Source: Candidatus Eiseniibacteriota bacterium
Lineage (GTDB): Bacteria > Joyebacterota > Joyebacteria > Joyebacterales > Joyebacteraceae
Length of the DNA: 54,468 bases
Direction: 5' to 3'
Assembly: GCA_030595835.1 (NCBI GenBank)
Contig: JAUVLG010000008.1
Location: 1 to 54,468, forward strand
Below the pieces are notes generated by a model. That model did no database searches. It was not told the DNA's origin and was given only the letters and a program-made list of their open reading frames with translations. Positions within the stretch are counted from its first letter, which is position 1; the number at the start of each line of letters is the position of its first letter. Shown here in pieces: positions 9,195 to 16,992 of the stretch. Both the position numbers and the translations under genes were made by a program.

Positions 9195-10415
9195 ATGAAG
9201 GTTCTCACCGCGAACAAGTACTACTTTGTCAAGGGTGGTGCCGAGCGGTATCTCTTCGAACTCAATCGCATCCTCGAGGCGCGGGGGCACGCGGTCGTCC
9301 CGTTTGCGATGCAGCACGAGCAGAACGAAACGACCGAGTTCGAGCGGTACTTCGTCTCGCATGAGGCGTTCGATGAGAGCGATGGGCTCGCGGCCCGAGT
9401 GAGAGCGGCCGCCCGCATACTGTATTCGCGGGAGGCGAAGAAGAAGATCGAAGCGCTCGTCGATCGGACCCGTCCGGATGTTGCGCATCTGCACAACATC
9501 GCGCACCAGCTGTCGCCGTCGATCCTCTACGGGCTCAAGTCCCGGGGCGTCCCGATCGTGCAGACGCTGCATGACTTCAAGCTGGTGTGCCCGAACTACC
9601 AGATGTTTGTGCGAGGCGCCACATGCGAGCGCTGCGCCACGTGGCGGTACTACAACGCGGTTCTCAACCGGTGCATGCGCGATTCGCTGACCTCGAGCGC
9701 GCTGGTTGCGGCGGAGGCATACGTCCACAAGCTCATGGGCAGCTACGCCCGCAACGTCGATATGTTTGTGGCCCCGAGCCGGCAACTGAGAACGCGGATG
9801 ATAGCTCACGGTGTGGATGAGGACCGCATCGTCCATCTGCCGTACTCGATCGCTCTTGAAGAGTACGAGCCCAGATACGAGTCGGACGGCTACGGGGTGT
9901 ACGTCGGCAGGCTGTCGGTGGGGAAAGGACTCGAGACGCTTCTCGCCGCTCTGTCGAAGGCCAGAGCGGTCAGGCTCAAGATAGTGGGCGGGGGACCGCT
10001 GGCCGAGAGTCTCGAGAAGACGGCGGCCGCCGAAGAACTCTCGAACGTTGAGTTCGTAGGTTACAAGGAGGGTGCGGAGCTCAGGTCCTTAGTCGGAGGC
10101 GCCCTCTTCGTGGCGGTGCCCTCCGAGTGTTTCGAGAACTCGCCACTGACGATTTACGAGGCGTTCGCTCAGGGTAAGGCCGTCGTGGGCTCGAGGATGG
10201 GGGGCATTCCGGAACTCGTTTCAGAGGGGGAGTCGGGGCTGATCTTCGAACCCGCTGACGCCGACGGACTCGCTACCACGCTACTCACATTCTGGAACGA
10301 CCCGGACCGGGCGATCCGGATGGGGAGAGCGGCCCGGGAGAGGGTCGAGACGTATTTCGGGCCCGACGTTCACTACGAGAAGATGATGGCGATCTACGAA
10401 AGGGCAATGGCGTGA
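9195..10415 (+). CDS. GT4-family glycosyltransferase
   Basis: A 406-residue GT-B enzyme beginning MKVLTANKYYFVKGGAERY, a typical start for the GT4 branch that acts on cell-surface glycans. The acceptor domain has HLHNIAHQLSP and QTLHDFKLVCPNY, the latter a motif shared by many glycan glycosyltransferases. It also contains a CERCATWRYYNAVLNRC cysteine cluster that may be structural. The donor domain has YVGRLSVGKGLETLL and the EX7E motif in ENSPLTIYE. It starts 37 bases after the radical SAM gene and overlaps the next gene by 4 bases. Confidence 0.88.
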   Translation: MKVLTANKYYFVKGGAERYLFELNRILEARGHAVVPFAMQHEQNETTEFERYFVSHEAFDESDGLAARVRAAARILYSREAKKKIEALVDRTRPDVAHLHNIAHQLSPSILYGLKSRGVPIVQTLHDFKLVCPNYQMFVRGATCERCATWRYYNAVLNRCMRDSLTSSALVAAEAYVHKLMGSYARNVDMFVAPSRQLRTRMIAHGVDEDRIVHLPYSIALEEYEPRYESDGYGVYVGRLSVGKGLETLLAALSKARAVRLKIVGGGPLAESLEKTAAAEELSNVEFVGYKEGAELRSLVGGALFVAVPSECFENSPLTIYEAFAQGKAVVGSRMGGIPELVSEGESGLIFEPADADGLATTLLTFWNDPDRAIRMGRAARERVETYFGPDVHYEKMMAIYERAMA

Positions 10416-11509
10416 AGATCGCGATGCTGGGACAGAAGGGCATACCCGCGACCTACGGTGGCATAGAGCGCCACGTGGAGGAGCTGGGAGTACGCCTGGT
10501 GGAGAGAGGCCACGACGTGACCGTCTACTGCCGCCCGTACTACACGAAGATGCAAGGTAACTATAGGGGCATCCGGATCGTGAACATTCCGAGCGTGCGG
10601 ACCAAGCACCTTGATACTGCGTCGCACTGCGGCCTCGCGATACCCCACATCCTCACTCAGGACTACGACATCGTACACCTCCACGCCCTGGGCCCGTCTC
10701 TGTTCGCGAACGTGCCGCATCTGCGTGGTGCGAAGTCGGTTGTGACGGTCCACGGGCTCGATTGGCAGAGGGAGAAGTGGGGCTCGTTTGCCACATGGGT
10801 GCTCAAGCGCTGCGAGTACACGGCGGCTAACTATCCTGACAGGACCATCGTTGTGTCCAAAGCGCTGCGCGAGCACTTCCGAACGGTGCACGACAGCTAC
10901 GTCACCTACATTCCCAACGGAACTGTTCTTCCGCACGTCCGCAAGGCCGAGAAGATTACCGAAATGGGTCTCGACCCAGGCAACTACGTCCTCTTCGTGG
11001 GCAGGCTGGTTCCTGAGAAGGGGGCGCACTACCTTCTCGACGCGTATGCCAAAATGAACACGGACATGGAACTGGTAGTGGCCGGTGGTACCAGTTTCTC
11101 GACCGACTACGTTGACCAGCTGCACGAGAAGGGCGGAGATCGAGTGCGTTTCCTGGGTTACGTCTACGGTGACGTTCTCGACGAACTATATTCGAACGCC
11201 CGAGTGTTCGTGCTTCCCTCCGACATAGAGGGCCTTCCCATTGCTCTCCTGGAGGCGATGAGCTTCGGCATCTGCTGTCTGACCAGCGACATTCCCGAGA
11301 ACATCGAGGTGATCGGGGACTGCGGGGCCACGTTCCGACAGGGTGACGTCGATGATCTGGCCGAGAAGCTGACGGGGCTTCTGGAGAGCCCGGACGAGTG
11401 CCACGCGATTGGCGACAGGGCCAGGCGTCACGTGCTGGAGACGTACGACTGGGACGGAGTGACGCTTCACACCGAGGCCGTCTACTACACGCTGCTCAGG
11501 GGTTTCTAG
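10412..11509 (+). CDS. GT4-family glycosyltransferase with DUF1972-type N-terminus
   Basis: A 365-residue glycosyltransferase. The N-terminal MLGQKGIPATYGGIERHVEEL is the hallmark of the DUF1972 acceptor domain, found in rhamnosyl- and related transferases of capsule and O-antigen loci. The donor domain shows FVGRLVPEKGAHYLLDAY and the EX7E motif in EGLPIALLE. The GTG start overlaps the preceding TGA (GTGA). It is the last glycosyltransferase of the run; a polyprenyl diphosphate synthase follows after 31 bases. Donor and acceptor are unknown. Confidence 0.88.
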   Translation: MKIAMLGQKGIPATYGGIERHVEELGVRLVERGHDVTVYCRPYYTKMQGNYRGIRIVNIPSVRTKHLDTASHCGLAIPHILTQDYDIVHLHALGPSLFANVPHLRGAKSVVTVHGLDWQREKWGSFATWVLKRCEYTAANYPDRTIVVSKALREHFRTVHDSYVTYIPNGTVLPHVRKAEKITEMGLDPGNYVLFVGRLVPEKGAHYLLDAYAKMNTDMELVVAGGTSFSTDYVDQLHEKGGDRVRFLGYVYGDVLDELYSNARVFVLPSDIEGLPIALLEAMSFGICCLTSDIPENIEVIGDCGATFRQGDVDDLAEKLTGLLESPDECHAIGDRARRHVLETYDWDGVTLHTEAVYYTLLRGF

Positions 11510-11540
11510 AGGCGCCGGCCACGCGGACGTCGAGGAGCGA

Positions 11541-12434
11541 GTGATCTTGGACATCGCCACTGTTCTCGAGCAGGAACGTCGACACGTCGAGGAGGAACTC
11601 GAACGTCATCTTCCCGATGAGGGCGAGTATCCTGAGCGGATCCACGAGGCCATCAGGTACTCGGTGCTGAACGGTGGCAAGCGCCTGAGACCCATCATCA
11701 CCTTCGCCGCCGCCCGTGCGTTCGGTCACGACCGCGCGAAGGTCGTCAAGTCAGCCTGCTCTGTTGAGTACGTGCATTGCTGTTCCCTCGTGCTCGATGA
11801 TCTCCCGTCCATGGACGACGCCATGATGCGCCGCGGCAAGCCCACGACCCACAAGATCTTTGGTGTGGCGACCGGCATCCTCTCGGCTGACGCGCTTCTC
11901 ATGCACGCGTTCAAGTTGGTGGCGGACAACGGCGTGGACGTGGGGGCGGACGGCCCGAGCGTGGCGAAGGCCATCCGTGATCTCGCCACGGCCGTCGGGT
12001 CGTATGGCATGGTTGGTGGACAGCACGTCGATCTCGAGATCGGCGTGCGCGGCAACGTCGACACAGAGACGCTCGAGTACATCCAGACACGTAAAACGGG
12101 AGCGCTCTTCGTTGTCGCCGCCACGCTGGGCGGCACGTTGCTCGGCGTCGCACCCGAAGAACTGGAGGGGCTCAGGCAGTACGCGGGTGATCTCGGACTG
12201 GCCTACCAGATCGTCGACGACATCCTCGATGCGGAGGGCGACGCCGGGGAGATCGGGAAGGACGTCGGGAAGGACGTCGGGAAGGCGACTTCCGTTACGG
12301 TTCACGGCATCGAGGCGGCGAGAGAGAAGGCCGCCCGCCTGATCTCGCAGGCCCGCGAGGCGCTGGGCGTCCTGGATGGAGATACGACGGCGCTCGACGA
12401 CATCGCCCTGTACTGCCTCAACAGATCACACTGA
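11541..12434 (+). CDS. Polyprenyl diphosphate synthase (FPP/GGPP synthase type)
   Basis: An all-alpha trans-isoprenyl diphosphate synthase, 297 residues, that condenses isopentenyl diphosphate with allylic diphosphates. It has GGKRLRP near residue 46, the first aspartate-rich motif DDLPSMDD, and the second, YQIVDDILD. The GK..GKD..GKAT loop is here a 12-base tandem repeat encoding GKDVGKDVGK. The GTG start follows GAGGAG at 11531-11536. A second synthase is encoded at 35642, next to xseB and dxs. This copy follows the glycosyltransferases, so it may supply the polyprenol carrier for polysaccharide assembly, but chain length cannot be read from sequence. Confidence 0.88.
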   Translation: MILDIATVLEQERRHVEEELERHLPDEGEYPERIHEAIRYSVLNGGKRLRPIITFAAARAFGHDRAKVVKSACSVEYVHCCSLVLDDLPSMDDAMMRRGKPTTHKIFGVATGILSADALLMHAFKLVADNGVDVGADGPSVAKAIRDLATAVGSYGMVGGQHVDLEIGVRGNVDTETLEYIQTRKTGALFVVAATLGGTLLGVAPEELEGLRQYAGDLGLAYQIVDDILDAEGDAGEIGKDVGKDVGKATSVTVHGIEAAREKAARLISQAREALGVLDGDTTALDDIALYCLNRSH

Positions 12435-12455
12435 GCAAGACGTAAGGAAGGGCTG

Positions 12456-13511
12456 ATGACCTACGCGGTGATACTGGCGGGAGGCTGGGGCGAGAGACTC
12501 TGGCCGATGAGCACACGCGCCAGACCGAAGCAGCTCCTCAGTCTCACGGGGGAGTCCACCCTGGTCGGCAGTACCCTCGCGCGCATGGCAACCATTGTGT
12601 CGCTTCCTGACACGCTTGTGATGACGAGCGAGGCTCTGAAAGAGCGGATGGTCGAGGAGCTTGCCTCCGTCCCGGCTCACCGGGTCATCGGAGAGCCTGA
12701 GGGGAAGAACACGGCTCCGGCCATCGCGCTGGCGGCGAAGCTCCTGGTTGCCGACGATCCCGACGCCATCATGGTCGTGCTTCCCGCCGACCATGTGATC
12801 GCTGACGACGACGGATTCCGCGCCGCGATAAATCTGGCGGTCGGCGCCGCGGAGACGAAGAGGGCTCTTGTCACGCTTGGCATCCGGCCGACGAGACCCG
12901 ATACGGAGTATGGGTACATCAGAGCCGGAAGCGCCTGTGACCTTGAGGGTGTCTTCGAGGTCGAGTCGTTCGAGGAGAAGCCTGACCTTGAGCGGGCCGA
13001 GGGCTTTATTGAGGCTGGCGGGTACTTCTGGAACAGCGGGATGTTCATCTGGCGCGCTGACGTCTTCCTCGCCGAGGTTACGAGGTGCCTTCCCGATGTG
13101 GCCGCCGCGCTCTCGGGCGTCTCGTGCGGGCCGGGTGACACCGGTTTTGACGACGAGCTGGTCCGCTTCTACGAGTCGGTTGAGGCTATCTCTGTCGACT
13201 ACGGCATTATGGAGAAGGCCGACGGAGTTCTCGTGGTTCCGGCCGACTTCGGATGGGACGACATCGGAGCGTGGCCGGCGGTCGCCAGGATATGGCCGGG
13301 CGATGACGATGGCAACACGGTGCGGGGAGACGCGCTGGTGATGGATTCGAGCGATTGCGTTGCGTACTCGGAGAGCGGTACCGTGGCGGTTCTCGGAATG
13401 AGTGGCGTGATTGTTGTCAGAACGGCCGAAGCCACGTTGGTAGTACCCAAGGACCGGGCCCGCGACGTCAGGCGCATCGTTGCGGCTCTCCGGACCAGGG
13501 ATGGCAAGTAG
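12456..13511 (+). CDS. manC: Mannose-1-phosphate guanylyltransferase
   Basis: Forms GDP-mannose from mannose-1-phosphate and GTP. The 351 residues cover only the nucleotidyltransferase domain, without the phosphomannose isomerase extension of longer ManC/AlgA proteins. Visible motifs are the pyrophosphorylase signature LAGGWGERLWPMS near residue 8, GEPEGKNTAPAIALAA, VLPADHVI, the FEEKP sugar-binding motif and YFWNSGMFIW. It lies 21 bases after the polyprenyl synthase gene. Its product is the expected substrate of the AlgD-like dehydrogenase at 5582. Confidence 0.92.
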   Translation: MTYAVILAGGWGERLWPMSTRARPKQLLSLTGESTLVGSTLARMATIVSLPDTLVMTSEALKERMVEELASVPAHRVIGEPEGKNTAPAIALAAKLLVADDPDAIMVVLPADHVIADDDGFRAAINLAVGAAETKRALVTLGIRPTRPDTEYGYIRAGSACDLEGVFEVESFEEKPDLERAEGFIEAGGYFWNSGMFIWRADVFLAEVTRCLPDVAAALSGVSCGPGDTGFDDELVRFYESVEAISVDYGIMEKADGVLVVPADFGWDDIGAWPAVARIWPGDDDGNTVRGDALVMDSSDCVAYSESGTVAVLGMSGVIVVRTAEATLVVPKDRARDVRRIVAALRTRDGK

Positions 13512-13585
13512 CGGGCGTGGGTTCAGAGGGTCCCGTGCGCGCCACGCGTGAATGACCCTAAGGCAGCCAGTGCACGTCCTTAGGC

Positions 13586-13614
13586 TTGACCGCGGGCTCT
13601 CGTTCTGCTACCGA
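13586..13614 (+). promoter_or_regulatory. Candidate promoter before galT
   Basis: TTGACC at 13586-13591 is followed after 17 bases by a weak -10 (TACCGA, 13609-13614) preceded by TGC, giving an extended -10-like TGCTA. The same TTGAC-N14/15-TGCTA layout occurs before cvpA and the OmpP1-type gene. The assignment is tentative because the -10 hexamer itself is poor. Confidence 0.35.
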
Positions 13615-13618
13615 TTGC

Positions 13619-13662
13619 AGCTTCCGCGCTGCGGTGGCCGCGGCCACCGCCACACAGAAGCT
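13619..13662 (+). repeat. Nested palindrome between manC and galT
   Basis: A perfect 20-base palindrome at 13631-13650 is flanked at 13619-13624 and 13657-13662 by complementary AGCTTC and GAAGCT, with 6-base spacers of unlike sequence. As RNA it would fold into an 8-bp stem with a CGCG loop on top of an internal loop and a 6-bp base. CTACCTTTTCC follows, so it could be a weak terminator for manC, a structured galT 5' leader, or a binding site for a dimeric protein. Confidence 0.6.
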
Positions 13663-13711
13663 ACCTTTTCCGCACCGGTGTGTGCGGGCACGGGCACCAA
13701 GAGGAAAGCGA

Positions 13712-14731
13712 ATGCCGCAACTGAGGAAAGATCCCATACTTGGCCGCTGGGTCATCATTGCCACCGAGCGCGGAAAGCGCCCGACCGACTTCGCGATCGA
13801 TCCCGAGGAGAGGACGGGCGGTTTCTGCCCCTTCGATGAGGGCAACGAGGACAAGACTCCTCCCGAGGTAATGGCATACCGCGCCCCGGGCACTGCTCCG
13901 AACACGCCAGGCTGGAAGGTCAGGGTGGTCCCGAACAAGTTCCCGGCGCTGTCCATTGAGGGAGACCTGGACAGGGCGGGCGAGGGCATGTACGACAAGA
14001 TGAACGGCATCGGCGCTCACGAGGTCATCATCGAAACACCGGACCACGACCAGCGGTTCGCCGACCTCCCGGTGGATCACGTGGCTCTCGTCATCAAGGC
14101 GATCCAGCAGCGGATGCTCGACCTCCAGGGAGATAGTAGGTTTCGGTACATTCAGGTCTTCCGGAACTGCGGGAGCGCCGCCGGAGCGTCGCTGCAACAT
14201 CCTCACTCCCAGTTGATAGCCCTGCCCATTCTCCCGAAGCGTCTGACGGAGGAACTGGCCGGCAGCAAGAAGTACTACGGTTACAAGGAGAGGTGCGTCT
14301 TCTGCGACATCGTGGCGCAGGAGGAGTGGACGAAGACCCGCATCATATGTGAGAACGACAGTTTCATTACGCTGGCTCCGTTCGCCGCGCGATTCCCGTT
14401 CGAGACGTGGATCCTCCCGAGGGAGCACCATTCGTCCTTCGAGGTGATGGACGACGACATGCGGCCGCGGTTCGCCGAAGTGCTCAAGGAGACACTGACG
14501 CGCATCAACGGCGCCCTCTGCTGCCCGCCGTACAATTTCATCGTGCACACGGCGCCGAGCGGCGAAACGGATCTGAAGTACTACCACTGGCACGTCGAGA
14601 TAATGCCGAAGCTCACGAAGGTGGCGGGTTTCGAGTGGGGGTCGGGTTTCTACATCAACCCCGTGCCACCCGAGGAGGCCGCCGGATACCTGCGTGAGGT
14701 AGAGGTTCTCAAGGAGGGGATCAAAGTTTGA
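13712..14731 (+). CDS. galT: Galactose-1-phosphate uridylyltransferase family protein
   Basis: A 339-residue HIT-superfamily nucleotidyltransferase. It starts MPQLRKDPILGRWVIIATER, has a GASLQHPHSQ active site whose second histidine would be the uridylylated residue, a CVFCDIV cysteine pair probably binding zinc, and HWHVEIMPKL near the C-terminus. GalT exchanges UMP between UDP-glucose and galactose-1-phosphate; close relatives use ADP or other sugars. ATG 13712 follows GAGGAAAG; an upstream in-frame extension is not protein-like. The stop overlaps the TTG start of the glycogen synthase gene, so the pair is translationally coupled. Confidence 0.88.
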   Translation: MPQLRKDPILGRWVIIATERGKRPTDFAIDPEERTGGFCPFDEGNEDKTPPEVMAYRAPGTAPNTPGWKVRVVPNKFPALSIEGDLDRAGEGMYDKMNGIGAHEVIIETPDHDQRFADLPVDHVALVIKAIQQRMLDLQGDSRFRYIQVFRNCGSAAGASLQHPHSQLIALPILPKRLTEELAGSKKYYGYKERCVFCDIVAQEEWTKTRIICENDSFITLAPFAARFPFETWILPREHHSSFEVMDDDMRPRFAEVLKETLTRINGALCCPPYNFIVHTAPSGETDLKYYHWHVEIMPKLTKVAGFEWGSGFYINPVPPEEAAGYLREVEVLKEGIKV

Positions 14732-16218
14732 GGATTCTGATGGCATCCGCGGAGGTCGCGCCCTTCGCGAGGGTTGGCGGCCTCTCTGACGTCGTGGGCG
14801 CTCTCTCGAAGGCGGCGTCGGAACTCGGGCACGAGGTGTCCGTGTTTCTGCCGAAGTACAGGACCGTTGACGCCGAGTCATACGGTTTCGGCAGGCTCGG
14901 CGTTCCGGGTGCGCTGGCGGTGCCGATGGGGGAGAGGGATGAGACGGTCGAGATCTGGCGGGGTCACATGCCCGGCTGCGACGATGTGACCGTCTATCTT
15001 GTCGGCCACGACGGGTACTTCGATCGGGAGGGCATCTACGTTGATCCCGAGACCAGGGAGGGATACCCGGATGAGGTCGAGCGATATGCTCTGTTCAGCC
15101 GCGCGATCCTGGAGGCCGCGGTGGCGCTTGAACTCTCGCCCGACGTGCTGCATCTGAACGACCACCACACCGCGATGGCGGCGGTCTATCTGAGGAAGTT
15201 CTACGCTGACGCTCCCGGAATAGGAAGCGCCGGCGTCATCTTCAGCATCCACAATCTGGGCTACCTCGGGCAGTTCGAATCCGGGCTCCTGCCGTCGCTC
15301 GGATTCACGGAGGATCTGTGTGTTCCCGGCAGCCCGTTCGAGTACAACGGCATGGTGAGTACGCTCAAGCTGGGAATGGAGTTCGCCGACTACGTTAACA
15401 CGGTGAGCGAGCGGTACGCGGAGGAGATCTCCAGCCTGCCGGAATTCGGGCTCGGCCTTGAGGGGGTGCTCGCCGAGAAGCGGGACAACGGGAGGCTTCT
15501 GGGAATACTGAACGGTGTCGATTACTCCGTCTGGGACCCGTCCGTGGACACGCTGATACCGGCTCGCTACTCGGCCGAGGACATGGACGGGAAGGACGTC
15601 TGCAAGACGGAACTGCTCGAGCGTTCCGGCCTGCCGTGTGACACGGATGTTCCCATCATCGGAATGGTGTCGAGGCTCGCGGACCAGAAGGGGTTTGACC
15701 TTCTCAGGGAGAAGGCGGACGCAATCGTGATGACGGGCGCCGCTCTTGTGATTCTGGGAACGGGGCAGGAGGAGTACCACGAGTTCCTGTCCGGGCTTGC
15801 CGACCAGCATCCGGAGCGGGTTGCGGCGCACCTCACGTTCAACGATGAGCTGGCGCATCTCATAGAGGCGGGCTCGGACATGTTCCTGATGCCCTCGCGC
15901 TACGAGCCCTGCGGACTGAATCAGATGTACAGTTTGCGGTACGGGACCGTTCCGATCGTCCGGGCCACGGGGGGCCTCGCGGACACGGTTCTGGACTTCG
16001 ACCCGTTGACGGGGACCGGAACCGGTTTCGTCTTCGAGGAATACGAGGCGTCCGCCATGCTCAAGGCAGTCGAGCGGGCCGTGGCGGCCTACGGCGACGG
16101 CGAGGTTTGGAAGGGCCTTGTGAAGCGTGGGATGGTTCTTGACTACAGTTGGGGGGCATCCGCGGGCAAGTACGTGGAGCTCTACGGGCGGGCCAGGGCC
16201 GTCTCCGTCAGATCTTGA
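14728..16218 (+). CDS. glgA: Glycogen synthase (GT5)
   Basis: Transfers glucose from ADP- or UDP-glucose to an alpha-1,4-glucan. The 496 residues match the usual GlgA length. The N-terminal starch synthase catalytic domain has PLLKTGGL-like sequence at residues 12-19, here P-F-A-R-V-G-G-L, and DVLHLNDHHTAM. The C-terminal domain has MVSRLADQKGFDLL, LGTGQEEY and a PSRYEPCGLNQMYSLRYGTVP motif. Arg15 stands where E. coli GlgA has donor-binding Lys15. TTG 14728 is supported by AAGGAGGGG at 14711-14719. A terminator-like hairpin follows the stop. Confidence 0.9.
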   Translation: MRILMASAEVAPFARVGGLSDVVGALSKAASELGHEVSVFLPKYRTVDAESYGFGRLGVPGALAVPMGERDETVEIWRGHMPGCDDVTVYLVGHDGYFDREGIYVDPETREGYPDEVERYALFSRAILEAAVALELSPDVLHLNDHHTAMAAVYLRKFYADAPGIGSAGVIFSIHNLGYLGQFESGLLPSLGFTEDLCVPGSPFEYNGMVSTLKLGMEFADYVNTVSERYAEEISSLPEFGLGLEGVLAEKRDNGRLLGILNGVDYSVWDPSVDTLIPARYSAEDMDGKDVCKTELLERSGLPCDTDVPIIGMVSRLADQKGFDLLREKADAIVMTGAALVILGTGQEEYHEFLSGLADQHPERVAAHLTFNDELAHLIEAGSDMFLMPSRYEPCGLNQMYSLRYGTVPIVRATGGLADTVLDFDPLTGTGTGFVFEEYEASAMLKAVERAVAAYGDGEVWKGLVKRGMVLDYSWGASAGKYVELYGRARAVSVRS

Positions 16219-16230
16219 GGGACGCGAGAC

Positions 16231-16254
16231 GGGGGCAGCGTCCGCCCCCTCTTT
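16231..16254 (+). terminator. Probable terminator after glgA
   Basis: GGGGGC (16231-16236) pairs with GCCCCC (16244-16249) around a 7-base loop, followed by TCTTT. It begins 12 bases after the glgA stop and precedes the tRNA promoter. The T tract is short. Confidence 0.5.
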
Positions 16255-16325
16255 GGGGAGGACGTCTTCCCATTGCAGTTGCCGGGGACACGGTCTGATT
16301 GGTTAGGCAGAGCAGTGTTACGGAC

Positions 16326-16354
16326 TTGACACCTGCTTTGGGGGTGGGTATACT
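16326..16354 (+). promoter_or_regulatory. Sigma-70-type promoter of the tRNA-Gly/Cys/Leu cluster
   Basis: A consensus -35 TTGACA (16326-16331) and a near-consensus -10 TATACT (16349-16354) are separated by exactly 17 bases. Transcription would begin near 16361, about 14 bases before the first tRNA. This is the best housekeeping promoter in the window. Confidence 0.8.
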
Positions 16355-16374
16355 ACTCTTTCGCGGGAACTTAC

Positions 16375-16449
16375 GCGGGAATAGCTCAGTGGTAGAGCGC
16401 CACCTTGCCAAGGTGGATGTCGCGGGTTCGAGCCCCGTTTCCCGCTCCA
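16375..16449 (+). tRNA. tRNA-Gly (GCC)
   Basis: A 75-base cloverleaf. The acceptor stem GCGGGAA pairs with TTCCCGC, followed by an encoded CCA end. The D-loop has AGCTCAGTGGTAGAGC, the anticodon loop is TTGCCAA within a CACCT/AGGTG stem, and the T-arm is GCGGGTTCGAGCCCCGT. The anticodon GCC reads glycine codons GGC and GGU. First of three tRNAs sharing a promoter. Confidence 0.95.
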
Positions 16450-16461
16450 GAGCGCGACAGG

Positions 16462-16486
16462 CAGGGGCGGTTTGCGCACGCCCCTG
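16462..16486 (+). other. Hairpin between tRNA-Gly and tRNA-Cys
   Basis: CAGGGGCG (16462-16469) pairs perfectly with CGCCCCTG (16479-16486) around a 9-base loop. No T-run follows, so a processing or stabilising element is more likely than a terminator. Confidence 0.5.
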
Positions 16487-16498
16487 TCGTCGTCAATA

Positions 16499-16572
16499 GG
16501 CGGCGTAGCCAAGTGGTAAGGCAGAGGACTGCAAATCCTTGAGCACCGGTTCGAATCCGGTCGCCGCCTCCA
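16499..16572 (+). tRNA. tRNA-Cys (GCA)
   Basis: A 74-base cloverleaf. The acceptor stem GGCGGCG pairs with CGCCGCC, followed by T and an encoded CCA. The anticodon loop CTGCAAA carries GCA, and the T-arm is CCGGTTCGAATCCGG. Second gene of the three-tRNA cluster. Confidence 0.95.
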
Positions 16573-16581
16573 GTGAATTCG

Positions 16582-16639
16582 CCGGTGGTCTGGTTCCTTA
16601 TGGGACGGGAGATCGTCCCGTCCGGGCATCGGCCACCGG
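16582..16639 (+). other. Two-tier hairpin between tRNA-Cys and tRNA-Leu
   Basis: An inner stem GGACGGGA/TCCCGTCC (16603-16610 with 16616-16623) sits inside an outer stem, CCGGTGGTC (16582-16590) with GGCCACCGG (16631-16639), which has one G-U pair. No T-run follows. It could be an RNase processing signal. Confidence 0.45.
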
Positions 16640-16651
16640 TTTGCTGTGCCT

Positions 16652-16741
16652 GCCGGGGTGGCGAAACTGGTAGACGCATCGGACTTAAAATCCGTTGAGG
16701 CCTAGCGTCTCGTGCCGGTTCGATTCCGGCCCCCGGCACCA
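16652..16741 (+). tRNA. tRNA-Leu (TAA)
   Basis: A 90-base type II tRNA with a long variable arm. The acceptor stem GCCGGGG pairs with CCCCGGC, followed by A and an encoded CCA. The anticodon loop CTTAAAA carries TAA and reads UUA/UUG. The T-arm is GCCGGTTCGATTCCGGC. Last gene of the cluster. Confidence 0.95.
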
Positions 16742-16764
16742 CACAGGCCACATCCGTGAGCGCC

Positions 16765-16786
16765 CGCCCGGGATCGCTCCCGGGCG
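16765..16786 (+). terminator. GC-rich hairpin after tRNA-Leu
   Basis: A perfect 9-bp stem, CGCCCGGGA with TCCCGGGCG, closes on a 4-base loop 23 bases after tRNA-Leu. No T-run follows, so it is a weak or factor-dependent terminator candidate. The rest of 16787-16992 holds no gene, only the sigma-54-like element listed separately. Confidence 0.4.
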
Positions 16787-16906
16787 ACGCCGTTCTCCGC
16801 AGCCCTCGGCGCGCTGCATTCTGATTCCCCAGTCAGTTGGTTGACCATCGATCGGCCTTGAGCACTGCTTTCCAGAGCTCCAGGGGCGGATGTTATACAT
16901 GCCTAC

Positions 16907-16922
16907 TGGCACAAAGCTTGCA
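16907..16922 (+). promoter_or_regulatory. Sigma-54 (-24/-12) promoter candidate
   Basis: TGGCAC (16907-16912), a 5-base spacer and TTGCA (16918-16922) match the sigma-54 consensus TGGCACGNNNNTTGCW at all but one fixed position, with the exact GG-to-GC spacing of 12. It lies 71 bases before the start of the secreted glycoside-hydrolase-like gene, pointing the same way; transcription would start near 16933. It lies in a slightly AT-richer, gene-free stretch. Confidence 0.55.
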
Positions 16923-16992
16923 ATCTAGCAGGAATATTAGGAACCGCGGATATTCACGCTACAGGAGCTGAGGCTTGGGGAGGCAGGGTCGT

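Noticed and set aside
12255-12284. A 12-base tandem repeat (GKDVGKDVGK) in the first polyprenyl synthase
   Set aside because: It coincides with the normal GK..GKD..GKAT loop of the family, so it is probably ordinary sequence that happens to repeat.
16894-16899. TATACA as a sigma-70 -10 box before the secreted GHL15-like gene
   Set aside because: No acceptable -35 hexamer lies 16-18 bases upstream, while a better sigma-54 match is adjacent.
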